Source: an uncultured Lentisphaeria bacterium (GTDB lineage Bacteria; Verrucomicrobiota; Lentisphaeria; Oligosphaerales; Oligosphaeraceae). Taken from it: a DNA stretch of 64,000 bases. The notes under the pieces were generated by a model, which saw only the letters and a program-made list of their open reading frames with translations, did not search any database and was not told the origin of the DNA. Below, piece by piece: positions 16,168 to 25,358 of the stretch (its first letter is position 1; the number at the start of each line of letters is the position of its first letter). Location: positions 25,669-89,668 of the forward strand of contig CAKUJM010000005.1 of NCBI GenBank assembly GCA_934661755.1, in the 5' to 3' direction. Made by a program: the position numbers and the translations under genes.

Positions 16168-17233
16168 CACACCCAGTTATGGCGGCCGTCCGCTGAAGGC
16201 ATTGCAGCGATGTCTGGTAATCGGCGGCACCGGCTTCCTCGGACACGCGATCGCCGAGGAGCTGCATCGTCAGGGAGTGGCGGTGCGCACCTACAGCCGG
16301 CGCATCCCCGCCGACCTGGCCGCCTCCGGAGTCGACTGCCGCTGCGGGGACATCCGCGACCCGGCGGCGTTGCTGGAGGCGATGCGGGGCTGCCATACCG
16401 TCTTCCACACCGCGTCATGTTGCGACCTGTGGGGGGCGCGGGACAAATTCTTCTCCATCAATGTCGACGGCACCGCGAAGGTGCTTTCGTGCGCCCGCCA
16501 AGGCGCGGTGGAGACGCTGGTGTACACCAGCACTCCGAGCGTGGTGGTCGGCGACGGCGACATTGTCGATGGCGACGAGCGTCTGCCGTACGCGGATCAT
16601 TTTTCATCGTGGTATCCGGCCACCAAGAAGATCGCGGAGCAGCAGGCATTGTCCGCCAATTGCGGCCTGTTGCGCACCTGTGCGCTTCGCCCCCACCTGA
16701 TCTGGGGACGGCGCGACCCGCACATCCTGCCACGGATCGCCAGCGCCGCGGCCAGCGGCAATTTCCGCCAGATCGGCAATGGCGGCAATGTGGTGAGCAT
16801 CACCCACATTTCCAATGCGGTGCACGGCCATCTGACCGCCGCGATGGAGCTATGCGGCCGTGCCGCCAACGCCGGCAAGGCCTACTTCATCTGCGACGAG
16901 TCGCAGGTCAATCTATGGCAATGGATCCGCGAGTACCTGGATTTGGCGGGACTGCCACCCATCCGCGGCGTCATCGGGCGGCACACCGCCTGGTGCATGG
17001 CGTGGCTGTGCGAGCTGACATCGCGGCTGTTCCGCAGCGAATTGCCGCCGAAGCTGACCCGCTTCATGGTGCGGCAGTTCACCCAGTCGCACTCATTCTC
17101 ATGGCGCAACGCCAACCGCGACTTCGGCTATGCGCCAATCACCGGAAATGCCGCCGGGCTGGCGGAGGCCACCGGAAAAGCTCCGCCGGCATCCACCGGC
17201 ACCCCAAGTGAAGAAAAACAGAACCGGCCATGA
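16151..17233 (+). CDS. OleD-like NAD(P)-dependent short-chain dehydrogenase
   Basis: A 360-residue extended short-chain dehydrogenase of the 3-beta-HSD/OleD branch. VIGGTGFLG binds the cofactor, VYTSTPSVV carries the catalytic Ser, and YPATKKIAE the Tyr-X3-Lys pair. LRPHLIWGRRDPHILPRI closely matches the OleD group, which reduces 2-alkyl-3-oxoalkanoates in long-chain olefin synthesis. OleA, B and C are absent nearby, so another substrate is possible. The ATG at 16151 is given as start; a TTG at 16142 is better spaced from GGAGG (16129-16133) and may be the true one. It overlaps nth and the PHP gene (ATGA overlap). Confidence 0.8.
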   Translation: MAIPDDTPSYGGRPLKALQRCLVIGGTGFLGHAIAEELHRQGVAVRTYSRRIPADLAASGVDCRCGDIRDPAALLEAMRGCHTVFHTASCCDLWGARDKFFSINVDGTAKVLSCARQGAVETLVYTSTPSVVVGDGDIVDGDERLPYADHFSSWYPATKKIAEQQALSANCGLLRTCALRPHLIWGRRDPHILPRIASAAASGNFRQIGNGGNVVSITHISNAVHGHLTAAMELCGRAANAGKAYFICDESQVNLWQWIREYLDLAGLPPIRGVIGRHTAWCMAWLCELTSRLFRSELPPKLTRFMVRQFTQSHSFSWRNANRDFGYAPITGNAAGLAEATGKAPPASTGTPSEEKQNRP

Positions 17234-18597
17234 ATTACAATTTCTACGACATCACCCCGCGGATCTTCCGCGCCGGCCAGAAGTGCGCCTTCACCATCCG
17301 CGCGCGCTACGAACAGCGCTTCTTTGCCGACGGTGATTTCCTTCTCCGCTACGTCCCCTGCGACGGGGTCTTCCCGGAGGACGGCCGCCCGGCGCAATGG
17401 GACCAGTTCCGCCAGATCGACACCGCCGCGCTTGCCGACAACCAGACCATGGAGGTGGAGTTCACCTTCTCCGCCGAAGGCGAGTACACCTTCCGGCTCT
17501 ACAGGCGCGACGAGGATGGCGACGAGCGGCTGGTCATGCAGTTTGCAATGTACGCGCTGGAAGCGGATCTCTTCGCCCTGCGCCCATACAAAGGCGACAT
17601 CCACAACCACTCCAGCTACTCGGAATGCGGTTGCCGCGACGACAACCCGCGCTATGTGGCGGCAATCGCCCGCTATTGCGGCCTGGACTTCCTCAGCATC
17701 AGCGACCACATGCAGCGCCTGCCGTCGGTGATCGCCATGGAATTCGTCGACTCCTTCAAGACCGACTACCGGCTCTTCCCCGCCCAGGAGATGCACATGC
17801 TGGGCGAGCGGGTATCAACCCTCTTCTGCCGGAACCGCTTCCTCTGCTACAACCACCTGGTGGCGTGGGGCGTCGAGGCGGATCTGGCGCGGGACATGAA
17901 TGACAACTTCGAGGAGTACATGCTCGAGGTCACCGGCCGGGCCGCGGCCATCCATGACCCGTCAATGTCGGAGGACATGAAATTCATCTGCGCCGGGGCG
18001 GACTGGATCTGCGACCGGATCCACGAATATGGCGGCATGGTGGTCTTCTGCCATCCGTTCTGGAAGCCCAACGGCCGCTACAACCTCCCGGCGCCGGTGC
18101 GCGAATACATCCTGGCCAACCGCAAATGGGATGTGATCGAGGTGCTGCAAAGCGCCGACCACGACGACCCCTGCCACAATGCCGGCATCTGCCAGTCCAT
18201 CAGCTGGTGGCAGGAGGCATCGATCAAGGCGGGAAGGATGCTGCCGCTGGTCGGCGTCACCGACACCCATGACGTCGAGGCGGGCGAGCGCGGCACGCGC
18301 TACACCCTGGTGTTCGCACCCAATTCATCCTACGCCGCGCTGCGCGAGGCCATGACCTGCGGCAACGCCCTGGGCGCGGAGCAAAATGGGCAGTCATGCA
18401 TTTTCGTCGGCAAGCCGCGGCTGGTCAACTACGCCTATTTCCTGGCACGCGAGTACTTCCGCGAACATGACGACATCTGCCGCACAGAGGGATCGCTGAT
18501 GCGCGAATACCTCAATGGCGGCTGCGACGCCAAAACGGTCTCGGACTATGCGGAAGGCCGCATCGAGCGGCTCTTCCGGAAGTACTGGCAGCCGTAA
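17230..18597 (+). CDS. PHP-domain metal-dependent hydrolase
   Basis: A 455-residue protein of the polymerase and histidinol phosphatase superfamily, which are multi-metal phosphoesterases. Motifs are KGDIHNHSSYSECGC (His-X-His), FLSISDH, VFCHPFW and LVGVTDTHD. The first 110 residues form a separate beta-rich domain. Length and the extra domain set it apart from HisK and the DNA polymerase PHP domain. Similar proteins in related bacteria occur near carbohydrate genes. The substrate is unknown. It is translationally coupled to the preceding dehydrogenase. Confidence 0.8.
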   Translation: MNYNFYDITPRIFRAGQKCAFTIRARYEQRFFADGDFLLRYVPCDGVFPEDGRPAQWDQFRQIDTAALADNQTMEVEFTFSAEGEYTFRLYRRDEDGDERLVMQFAMYALEADLFALRPYKGDIHNHSSYSECGCRDDNPRYVAAIARYCGLDFLSISDHMQRLPSVIAMEFVDSFKTDYRLFPAQEMHMLGERVSTLFCRNRFLCYNHLVAWGVEADLARDMNDNFEEYMLEVTGRAAAIHDPSMSEDMKFICAGADWICDRIHEYGGMVVFCHPFWKPNGRYNLPAPVREYILANRKWDVIEVLQSADHDDPCHNAGICQSISWWQEASIKAGRMLPLVGVTDTHDVEAGERGTRYTLVFAPNSSYAALREAMTCGNALGAEQNGQSCIFVGKPRLVNYAYFLAREYFREHDDICRTEGSLMREYLNGGCDAKTVSDYAEGRIERLFRKYWQP

Positions 18598-18650
18598 GCG
18601 GGGAAACGGAGCGCCGCGGATGACGATGGCAGCGCTGCCTCTCCCATCCG

Positions 18651-18676
18651 TTCCCCTCCCTCCGTTCTCCTCCGTT
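18651..18676. repeat. short run of CTCCGTT-type units
   Basis: Four loose copies of CCTCCGTT/CATCCGTT lie side by side, the same family as the arrays at 10095-10320 and 29211-29265. The gap 18598-18885 also holds palindromic repeat copy 3 and nothing else that I recognise. Confidence 0.5.
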
Positions 18677-18719
18677 GCATTATATTAACGCGCTTTTCGC
18701 ATGGTTTTCTCACTTGAAT

Positions 18720-18829
18720 CCGTGGAGGCTGGCGCTTTTGCGCCATGATTTCGTCATTTTTTCGGCAGCGTGCTCCCGGTACGCTGCCCCAAAATCCCTC
18801 ACTCTGACGCAGAATCACCAGCTTCACGG
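18720..18829. repeat. ~110-bp imperfect palindromic repeat, copy 3 (reverse orientation)
   Basis: Bounded by CCGTGGAGGCTGG and CCAGCTTCACGG and matching the reverse complement of copy 1 through CATGATTTCGTCATTTTTTC and GTGCTCCCGG. It ends 56 bases upstream of the citrate synthase start. Confidence 0.7.
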
Positions 18830-18885
18830 ATCCAGGTCCCAATAACAGGGGGCAGCCGTCTCCGCAGAGTTTTTTGCTTTCGCCT

Positions 18886-20241
18886 ATGAATTATGAAAAG
18901 GAAATATCACGTGCCAGGCTGGTGCTGGACGGCAAGGAGTACGAGCTGCCGGTGATCGAGGGCACCGAGGGCGAGCGCGCCATCGACCTGCGCAAGCTGC
19001 GCGCCGCCGCCGGCGTGGTGTCCTATGATCCCGGCATGGCCAATACCGGCGTGTGCGCCAGCAACATCACCTTTGTCGATGGCGAGAAGGGCATTTTGCG
19101 CTACCGCGGATACGATATTGACGACCTGGCGGAGCATTGCTCCTTCCTGGAGGTGGCCTATCTGCTGGTGCACGGCTTCCTGCCGACATCCACTGAATAC
19201 AGCGCCTTCAGCAAGCTGATGAACCTGCATTCGATGCTGCATGAGGACATGCGCAACTTCTTTTCGCTCTACCCGGACCACGCCCATCCGATGGCGATCC
19301 TGTCGGCGATGGTGGTGTCGCTTTCGACCTTCTACCCGGAGCTGGAGCTAAGCCCCACCGAGGCGATCGACATCACTGTCGCGCGGTTGCTGTCGAAGCT
19401 GCGCACCATTGCGGCCTTCTCCTACAAGAAGAACATGGGGCAGCCGATCGTGTATCCGCGTTCGGACCTGAGCTACTGCGAGAATTTCCTGAACATGATG
19501 TTCCACACCCCGGTGAACGGCTATTCGCCGGATCCGGTGGTGACCAAGGCGCTCAACCAGCTGCTGATCCTGCATGCCGACCATGAGCAGAACTGCTCGA
19601 CATCGGTGGTGCGTGCAGTCGGATCGTCGCATGCCAACCTCTATGCGTCGATTTCCTCGGGGGTCTGCGCGCTGTGGGGGCCATTGCATGGCGGCGCCAA
19701 CCAGCAGGTGATCGAGATGCTGGAGGAAATCCAGCGCACCGGGGTGTCGGTGGCGTCGCTGATCGAGCGTGCCAAGGACAAGAACGACAGCTTCAAGCTC
19801 TATGGCTTTGGCCATCGGGTATACAAGACCTACGACCCGCGCGCCCGGATCGCCAAGCGGATCTGCAGGCAGATCATCTCGCACATGAGCGATCCGGACG
19901 ACCCGCTGCTGGAAATCGCGATGGAATTGGAGTCGTTCGCGCTTTCGGATCCGTACTTCCAGGAGCGCAGCCTCTATCCGAATGTCGATTTCTACACCGG
20001 GCTGGCCTACCGTGCCATGGGCATTCCGACCAACATGTTCACGGTGATGTTCGCCATCGGGCGGCTGCCGGGGTGGATCGCCCAGTGGCTGGAGCAGCAC
20101 GACTCGCCCGGAAGCCGCATCATCCGGCCGCGGCAGGTCTATATCGGGCCGACGCACCGTAGCGTCCCGGAGGCCCTGGCCAAGGAGCCGCACGGCACCC
20201 ATGCGCCCGCCAATTTCACCGGATACGGCAACAACCACTAG
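18886..20241 (+). CDS. gltA: citrate synthase
   Basis: A 451-residue type II-like citrate synthase that condenses oxaloacetate and acetyl-CoA. Family signatures are LRYRGYDIDDLAEHCSF, HADHEQNCSTSVVRAVGSSH, WGPLHGGANQ and the citrate synthase signature GFGHRVYKTYDPRA, which together contain the catalytic histidines. The ATG at 18886 is used; a TTG at 18874 would add four residues. No clear ribosome site is seen. It is first in a long co-directional run; ilvB follows after 39 bases. Confidence 0.96.
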   Translation: MNYEKEISRARLVLDGKEYELPVIEGTEGERAIDLRKLRAAAGVVSYDPGMANTGVCASNITFVDGEKGILRYRGYDIDDLAEHCSFLEVAYLLVHGFLPTSTEYSAFSKLMNLHSMLHEDMRNFFSLYPDHAHPMAILSAMVVSLSTFYPELELSPTEAIDITVARLLSKLRTIAAFSYKKNMGQPIVYPRSDLSYCENFLNMMFHTPVNGYSPDPVVTKALNQLLILHADHEQNCSTSVVRAVGSSHANLYASISSGVCALWGPLHGGANQQVIEMLEEIQRTGVSVASLIERAKDKNDSFKLYGFGHRVYKTYDPRARIAKRICRQIISHMSDPDDPLLEIAMELESFALSDPYFQERSLYPNVDFYTGLAYRAMGIPTNMFTVMFAIGRLPGWIAQWLEQHDSPGSRIIRPRQVYIGPTHRSVPEALAKEPHGTHAPANFTGYGNNH

Positions 20242-20280
20242 CCCGGGCACGGCATGGGGATGATATAGAGCCCAATCAGA

Positions 20281-21987
20281 ATGTCATCGCATGGCAAATC
20301 CATCCTGGGAGCACGGATGCTGGTGCGGTCGCTGGAGCGCGAGGGCGTGGAGCTGCTGTTCGCGTATCCCGGCAGCACCTCGATGCTGGTGCATCAGTGC
20401 CTGCTGGAGTCGCCGATCCGGGTGATATTGCCGCGCCACGAGCAGGGAGGCGGCTTCGAGGCGGAGGGATACGCCCGGGCGTCGGGGCGGCCAGGCGTAT
20501 GCATGGCCACTTCCGGACCGGGGGCGACGAATCTGGTGACCGCGATTGCGGACGCCTGGATGGACTCGGTGCCGCTGGTGGCGATCACCTGCCAGGTCAA
20601 CCAGCACCTGATTGGCAAGAATGCCTTCCAGGAGACGGATATCATCGGCATGACGCGGCCGGTGGTCAAGCACAGCCTGCTGGTGCTCCATCCGGAGGAG
20701 ATCGCGCAGGCGGTCAAGGACGCGTTCTATCTTGCGGCCAGCGGCCGCCCCGGCCCGGTGGTGATCGACATCCCCACGGATGTCCTGCGGGGCGAATGCC
20801 CGGAGATCTTCCCGGAAAAGCCGTCGGTCCGTCCCCGGAATTGCGGTCTGGCCGAGCTTCCGGACGACACGCTGGAGGAGTTGCGGTCGTTGCTGCGGGA
20901 ATCGAAGCGGCCGTGCATCTACGCCGGCGGCGGAGTGATCGCCGCCGGGGCTTCGGCGGCATTGCGGCAATTTGCGCAGTCCTACCGCATCCCGGTGGCG
21001 ACCAGCCTGATGGGCATCGGCGCTTTTCCGGAAAACGACGCCCTCTCGCTGAAATTCCTGGGCATGCACGGCTCGTACGCCGCCAACTACGCGGTGCATG
21101 AGTGTGATCTGCTCATCGCCGTCAGCGTGCGCTTCTCCGACCGGGTGACCGGCGACATCAAGCGCTTTGCGCCAATGGCGACCATCGTCCATGTCGACAT
21201 TGACGAGTCGGAGATCAACAAGAACAAGCACGCGGATCTTGCGGTGGTCTGCGATGCGCGGGTTTTCCTGGACGCGCTGTTGCGCGAGCCATTTGTCTGC
21301 GGCACGGACGAATGGCGGCGGCGGGTGGCCTCCTGGAAGCACGACCATCCCTTCCAGTTCATCGCGGAGGGTGACGGGATCACCGTTCCGGAGGTGGTGC
21401 GCACGCTCCACCGGCTCACCGGCGGCGAGGCGACGGTGGTCACGGGCGTGGGGCAGCACCAGATCTGGACCGCGCAGTTCTTCAATTTCAGCCGTCCGCG
21501 GCAGCTGCTCACCTCGGGCGGCCTGGGCGCGATGGGCTTCGGGTTGCCGGCGGCAATCGGCGCGGCGCTGGCCGGCACCGGCGGATCGCCGGTGGTCCTG
21601 CTGGATGGCGACGGCTCCTTCCAGATGAACATCCAAGAGCTGGCCACGCTGTTTGGCACCGGCGTGCCGGTCAAGATCGTCATCCTGGACAACCAATGCC
21701 TGGGGATGGTCGCGCAATGGGAGGACCGTTTTTTCCACGGGCATCATGCCGACACCGACCTGCGGCAACCGAAGGCCGGCGGCAGCTATCCGGATTTCTG
21801 CGCCATTGCGGCCGCCTACCGGATCGCCTCGGCTGAGGTGTCGCAGCTGCCGCGGCTGGAGGCGGCGATGCGGGCGATGCTGGACTCGCCCGGAGCCTAT
21901 CTGCTCCGGGTCACCACCGTCCGCGACAACCATGTCCTGCCGATGATTCCCGCCGGCAAGACCTGTGAAGACGCCATTCTGGCGTAG
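20281..21987 (+). CDS. ilvB: acetolactate synthase, large (catalytic) subunit
   Basis: A 568-residue thiamine-diphosphate enzyme for the first common step of branched-chain amino-acid synthesis. The catalytic glutamate is in LPRHEQGGGFEAEGYARA, the FAD-related central domain follows, and the ThDP motif is VLLDGDGSFQMN. The C-terminal QWEDRFF region is typical of biosynthetic AHAS. The regulatory subunit gene ilvN is not adjacent; the next gene is hpt. A catabolic ALS or related carboligase cannot be fully excluded, but the sequence looks biosynthetic. Confidence 0.9.
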   Translation: MSSHGKSILGARMLVRSLEREGVELLFAYPGSTSMLVHQCLLESPIRVILPRHEQGGGFEAEGYARASGRPGVCMATSGPGATNLVTAIADAWMDSVPLVAITCQVNQHLIGKNAFQETDIIGMTRPVVKHSLLVLHPEEIAQAVKDAFYLAASGRPGPVVIDIPTDVLRGECPEIFPEKPSVRPRNCGLAELPDDTLEELRSLLRESKRPCIYAGGGVIAAGASAALRQFAQSYRIPVATSLMGIGAFPENDALSLKFLGMHGSYAANYAVHECDLLIAVSVRFSDRVTGDIKRFAPMATIVHVDIDESEINKNKHADLAVVCDARVFLDALLREPFVCGTDEWRRRVASWKHDHPFQFIAEGDGITVPEVVRTLHRLTGGEATVVTGVGQHQIWTAQFFNFSRPRQLLTSGGLGAMGFGLPAAIGAALAGTGGSPVVLLDGDGSFQMNIQELATLFGTGVPVKIVILDNQCLGMVAQWEDRFFHGHHADTDLRQPKAGGSYPDFCAIAAAYRIASAEVSQLPRLEAAMRAMLDSPGAYLLRVTTVRDNHVLPMIPAGKTCEDAILA

Positions 21988-22079
21988 TTTCCCGAAACAA
22001 CCCCACCGATTCCGGCAGTCCCCAAGGCCGTGCGGCGCATCCGCCGCCGTCCCCCGGCTGCCGTCTACAGATCAAGCTT

Positions 22080-22604
22080 ATGAAAGTACTGGTTCCTGAA
22101 GCGCAGATTCAGCAGCGTGTCCGTCAGCTGGCGGACGAAATCGGCAAATACTATGCCGGACGGCATTTCACCATGGTGGCGCTGGTCAATGGCGCGATGT
22201 TCTTCGCCGTGGACCTCGCACGGGCGTTGAAGGGGGATTTCTTCATCGACACCATTGCGGCCTCCAGCTATTCCGGCGAGCGTTCGACGGGATGCATCCG
22301 CTTGCGCGGCAACACCAAGCTGCCGGTCAAGGATTGCGATGTGCTGCTGGTCGACGGCGTATTGGACACCGGCCTGACCCTGGTTTCGCTCTACGAGGAG
22401 ATGAAATCCCGCGGCGCCCGCGAAGTCAAGACCGCGGTGCTGGTGTCCAAGAAGGTGGTGCGCCACCCGAAGGCCAGGGATTTCACCGCCGACTGGGTCG
22501 GCTTTGAACTGCCCAACGAGTACCTGGTCGGCTGCGGGATGGACAACAATGAGGCGGATCGCCAATTGACCAGCATTTGCGCGGTCGAGGATGGCGACCG
22601 GTAG
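22080..22604 (+). CDS. hpt: hypoxanthine phosphoribosyltransferase
   Basis: A 174-residue purine-salvage enzyme. The PRPP loop is DVLLVDGVLDTGLTL, where one residue differs from the usual E-D-I/V-I-D-T-G pattern because the second acidic residue is followed by Gly-Val-Leu. The N-terminal VALVNGAMFFAVDLAR and C-terminal DWVGFELPNEYLVGCGMD match the hypoxanthine branch. It lies between ilvB and murD. Confidence 0.9.
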   Translation: MKVLVPEAQIQQRVRQLADEIGKYYAGRHFTMVALVNGAMFFAVDLARALKGDFFIDTIAASSYSGERSTGCIRLRGNTKLPVKDCDVLLVDGVLDTGLTLVSLYEEMKSRGAREVKTAVLVSKKVVRHPKARDFTADWVGFELPNEYLVGCGMDNNEADRQLTSICAVEDGDR

Positions 22605-22663
22605 ATGGCATCCCCTCACCGGGGAGGGCAGGAAACTCTGCACAGGGACAGCTTTTCTTCATC

Positions 22664-24073
22664 ATGGTGGACAGGATACAGGAATTATCCGGAAAGCGGG
22701 TGGCGGTGCTGGGCGCGGGGATAAGCGGCATTGCCGCGGCGCGCCTGGCGCGCGCCAGCCACGCCGGGCAGGTCGTGCTGCTGGATGAGGCTGATGGCGG
22801 GCGTTTCGGCGATTTGCCGCAGCAGCTGGCATCGGAGGGCATTGTCATGCATTGCGGCGATGCCGCGCGCGGCCATGACGGCGCCTGTGACCTGGCGGTG
22901 GTCAGCCCCGGCGTGCCGCTGGCAGGCGCGCTGGCCACCGCCATCCGCAGCCGTGCGGGGCAAATCCAGGGCGAGCTGGAATTCGCCTTCCGCTATTGTC
23001 CGTGGCCGGTCTATGCGGTGACGGGGACCAATGGCAAGACGACCACGGTGGAGCTGCTGGTTTCCTGCCTGAAAAGCGTGGGCCGCAAAGTGATCGCCGG
23101 CGGCAACATCGGCCTGCCGCTTTCGCAGGTCGTGCTGGACAATCCCCCGCTGGATTGCGTGGTGGCGGAGGTGAGCAGCTTCCAGCTGGAATGCGCGCCG
23201 CGATTCCATCCTTCGCTGGGAATCCTGCTCAATGTCACGCCCGACCACCTCAACCGCCATGGCACGCTTGACAACTACCGCGCCATCAAGACCCGGATGC
23301 TGGAGCAGATCGCCTACTGCGGCCATGCAGTCTGCAACGCCGCGCTGGACCGTTTTGTGCGCTACCCGCAGGGGGTGGGGAGATCGCGGATCTGGAGTCC
23401 CGGCGAATACAACGCGCAGGCCGCGATGCCGGAAGTGCGGGATTTTGCGGTCACGGCGCAAGGGGTCTCGGAGATCGGCCCGGATGGCGCGGAAAAGACG
23501 CTGATCAACCGATCGTCACTGCAATTGCGGGGCAACCACAACCTGCAGAACGTGGCGGCGGTGATTGCGGCCATGGGCGCCTTGGGGTTTGAGCTGCCAG
23601 CATACCGCATGGCGCTGGAGAATTTCCAAAGCGGCGCCCACCGCATCCAGACGATCGCCTCCGCAAATGGCGTCACCTACATTGACGATTCCAAGGCGAC
23701 CGACGTCGATGCGCTGATCCAGGCATTGCGGACCATTGGCCCGTCGGCGGGGAAAAATGTCATCCTCATCGCCGGCGGCCTTGACAAGGGGTGTTCGCTT
23801 TCGGAGGTAAAATCCGAATTAAGAATGTATGTTAAGGGCATTTACCTGATTGGCCAATGCCGCCATCGCCTGGCTGGGGAATGGGGTGAGCACGCGCCAT
23901 GTGTGGAATGCGACACCATCGAGCAGGCGGTGGAGCTGGCCTCGCAAGGCGCGTCAAGCGGCGACACGGTGCTGCTCTCGCCTGGCTGTGCCAGCCAGGA
24001 CCAGTTCCGGGACTACGTGGAGCGCGGCGAGCGCTTCCGCAATGCGGTGGAGGCGCAGACGGCGGCAAGGTAG
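22664..24073 (+). CDS. murD: UDP-N-acetylmuramoylalanine--D-glutamate ligase
   Basis: A 469-residue Mur ligase that adds D-glutamate to the peptidoglycan precursor. The ATP loop is VTGTNGKTTTVELL, followed by AEVSSFQLE, NVTPDHLNRHGTLDNY and the C-terminal YIDDSKATDVDAL. The start MVDRIQEL at 22664 is favoured over an in-frame codon at 22577 inside hpt. It stands alone rather than in a mur cluster, but a LysM cell-wall protein follows, so the pair may share a cell-envelope role. Confidence 0.96.
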   Translation: MVDRIQELSGKRVAVLGAGISGIAAARLARASHAGQVVLLDEADGGRFGDLPQQLASEGIVMHCGDAARGHDGACDLAVVSPGVPLAGALATAIRSRAGQIQGELEFAFRYCPWPVYAVTGTNGKTTTVELLVSCLKSVGRKVIAGGNIGLPLSQVVLDNPPLDCVVAEVSSFQLECAPRFHPSLGILLNVTPDHLNRHGTLDNYRAIKTRMLEQIAYCGHAVCNAALDRFVRYPQGVGRSRIWSPGEYNAQAAMPEVRDFAVTAQGVSEIGPDGAEKTLINRSSLQLRGNHNLQNVAAVIAAMGALGFELPAYRMALENFQSGAHRIQTIASANGVTYIDDSKATDVDALIQALRTIGPSAGKNVILIAGGLDKGCSLSEVKSELRMYVKGIYLIGQCRHRLAGEWGEHAPCVECDTIEQAVELASQGASSGDTVLLSPGCASQDQFRDYVERGERFRNAVEAQTAAR

Positions 24074-24147
24074 CGCCGGCGGCACCGGGCTTCAGGGTGG
24101 CGGGCTTCAGCAGATATTTAGGAACATCCTTTGGGGAACACTTGAAA

Positions 24148-25311
24148 ATGAATCACTTTGTCAAAATTGGCGGATGCGCTGCACTGGCGGCGCTGTTGTT
24201 TTCGGCCAGCGGCTGCGCCACGAGCAAGCCGCAGCCCCAGGGCGACTACTCGGGCATTCTGAGCAACCGCGGCATTCTGCCGCCGACCATGGTGGGCGCG
24301 GCGCATCATCGCAATGTCGCGGCGCGTCCGGCGGCGCCGGCGAGGAAGGCCGGTTCCGACGCGGGATTCGCGTTGCCGTCCGAGGACGACGACGCCTTTG
24401 CGCTGGCTCCCGAGGAGTCGGCGCAAAAGCCGGCGGCTTCCGGAGCCGTGGCGCCGGAGGCGCCAGCCAAGCCATCGGCGGCGGCAATGCCGGTTGCGCC
24501 GCCGGACGGACGGCAGGTGCCTGATTTCGGCGGCAAGGGCGGCAAGGCCGCCACGGCCGCAGGCGCCTCCACCTATGTCGTGCAGAAGGGCGACAGCATT
24601 TCGCGAATTGCGCATCGGCACGACATCAAGACCGCCGAGCTGCTGGCCATGAACCCCGCAGTCAAGGACGCATCGAAGATCCAGGTCGGCCAGAAGCTCA
24701 GCGTCCCCGGCGGCGCCAAGGCTGCTGACAACGGCGCCGCGGCCGTCAATGGCAAAGGCGACACGGCGGCAAAGCCAGGCGCATCGGAGAAGATCCCCGC
24801 GGATGGCATCTACACCGTGGCGGCCAATGACTCGCTTTGGACGATCGGACGGCGCTTCGGGGTCAGGCGCGATGACATCCGGAGCTGGAACAACCTCGCC
24901 AGCGACAAGCTGAAGGTGGGCCAGATGCTCAAATTGCGCCCGGATGCGAAGTTGCCGGCCAGCGCCGCCAGCGCCGCCAATGGCAAGGCCGCCACCCCGC
25001 CGAAGCCCGCCGCCGATGCGTCACCGGCCGCGCCCGTGACCCCCCAGCCGGCCCCGGCCGCCCCGGTGCCCCCGGAGGGTGCGGACGGTTCCACGGCAGT
25101 CGAGCCGCCGGTGGTCACCCCCGCGCCAGCCGCGCCGGCCAACGTGATTGAATGGAGCGTCACTGATCCCTCCGACACCATCGAGACCATTGCGCATGTC
25201 TGGAATTGCTCCGTCGAGGAGCTGTTGCGGCTCAATCCCGGCATCAAGACCAATGCCGACCTGAAGATCGGCACGGTCATCAAAGTCCCGGTGGCCGCTT
25301 CCGCCGAATAG
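24148..25311 (+). CDS. LysM-repeat lipoprotein
   Basis: A 387-residue lipoprotein predicted to bind peptidoglycan. The signal peptide ends in LLFSASGC, a lipobox with C at about residue 19. Three LysM modules follow after a low-complexity Ala/Pro linker: STYVVQKGDSISRIAHRHD (about 140-185), YTVAANDSLWTIGRRFGV (about 220-265) and WSVTDPSDTIETIAHVW (about 330-380). No hydrolase domain is present. It lies 74 bases after murD, so a structural or scaffold role at the cell wall is likely. The start at 24148 gives the lipoprotein signal; longer in-frame starts do not. Confidence 0.88.
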   Translation: MNHFVKIGGCAALAALLFSASGCATSKPQPQGDYSGILSNRGILPPTMVGAAHHRNVAARPAAPARKAGSDAGFALPSEDDDAFALAPEESAQKPAASGAVAPEAPAKPSAAAMPVAPPDGRQVPDFGGKGGKAATAAGASTYVVQKGDSISRIAHRHDIKTAELLAMNPAVKDASKIQVGQKLSVPGGAKAADNGAAAVNGKGDTAAKPGASEKIPADGIYTVAANDSLWTIGRRFGVRRDDIRSWNNLASDKLKVGQMLKLRPDAKLPASAASAANGKAATPPKPAADASPAAPVTPQPAPAAPVPPEGADGSTAVEPPVVTPAPAAPANVIEWSVTDPSDTIETIAHVWNCSVEELLRLNPGIKTNADLKIGTVIKVPVAASAE

Positions 25312-25358
25312 CCAGCCCTGCCCCGGTGGTAGGCGTCATCATCCCGGCGTATCGACCC

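Noticed and set aside
20284..21933. Long minus-strand open frame opposite ilvB
   Set aside because: Antisense shadow of a clear acetolactate synthase; the composition (His/Arg/Gln-rich) is typical of reverse-frame artefacts.
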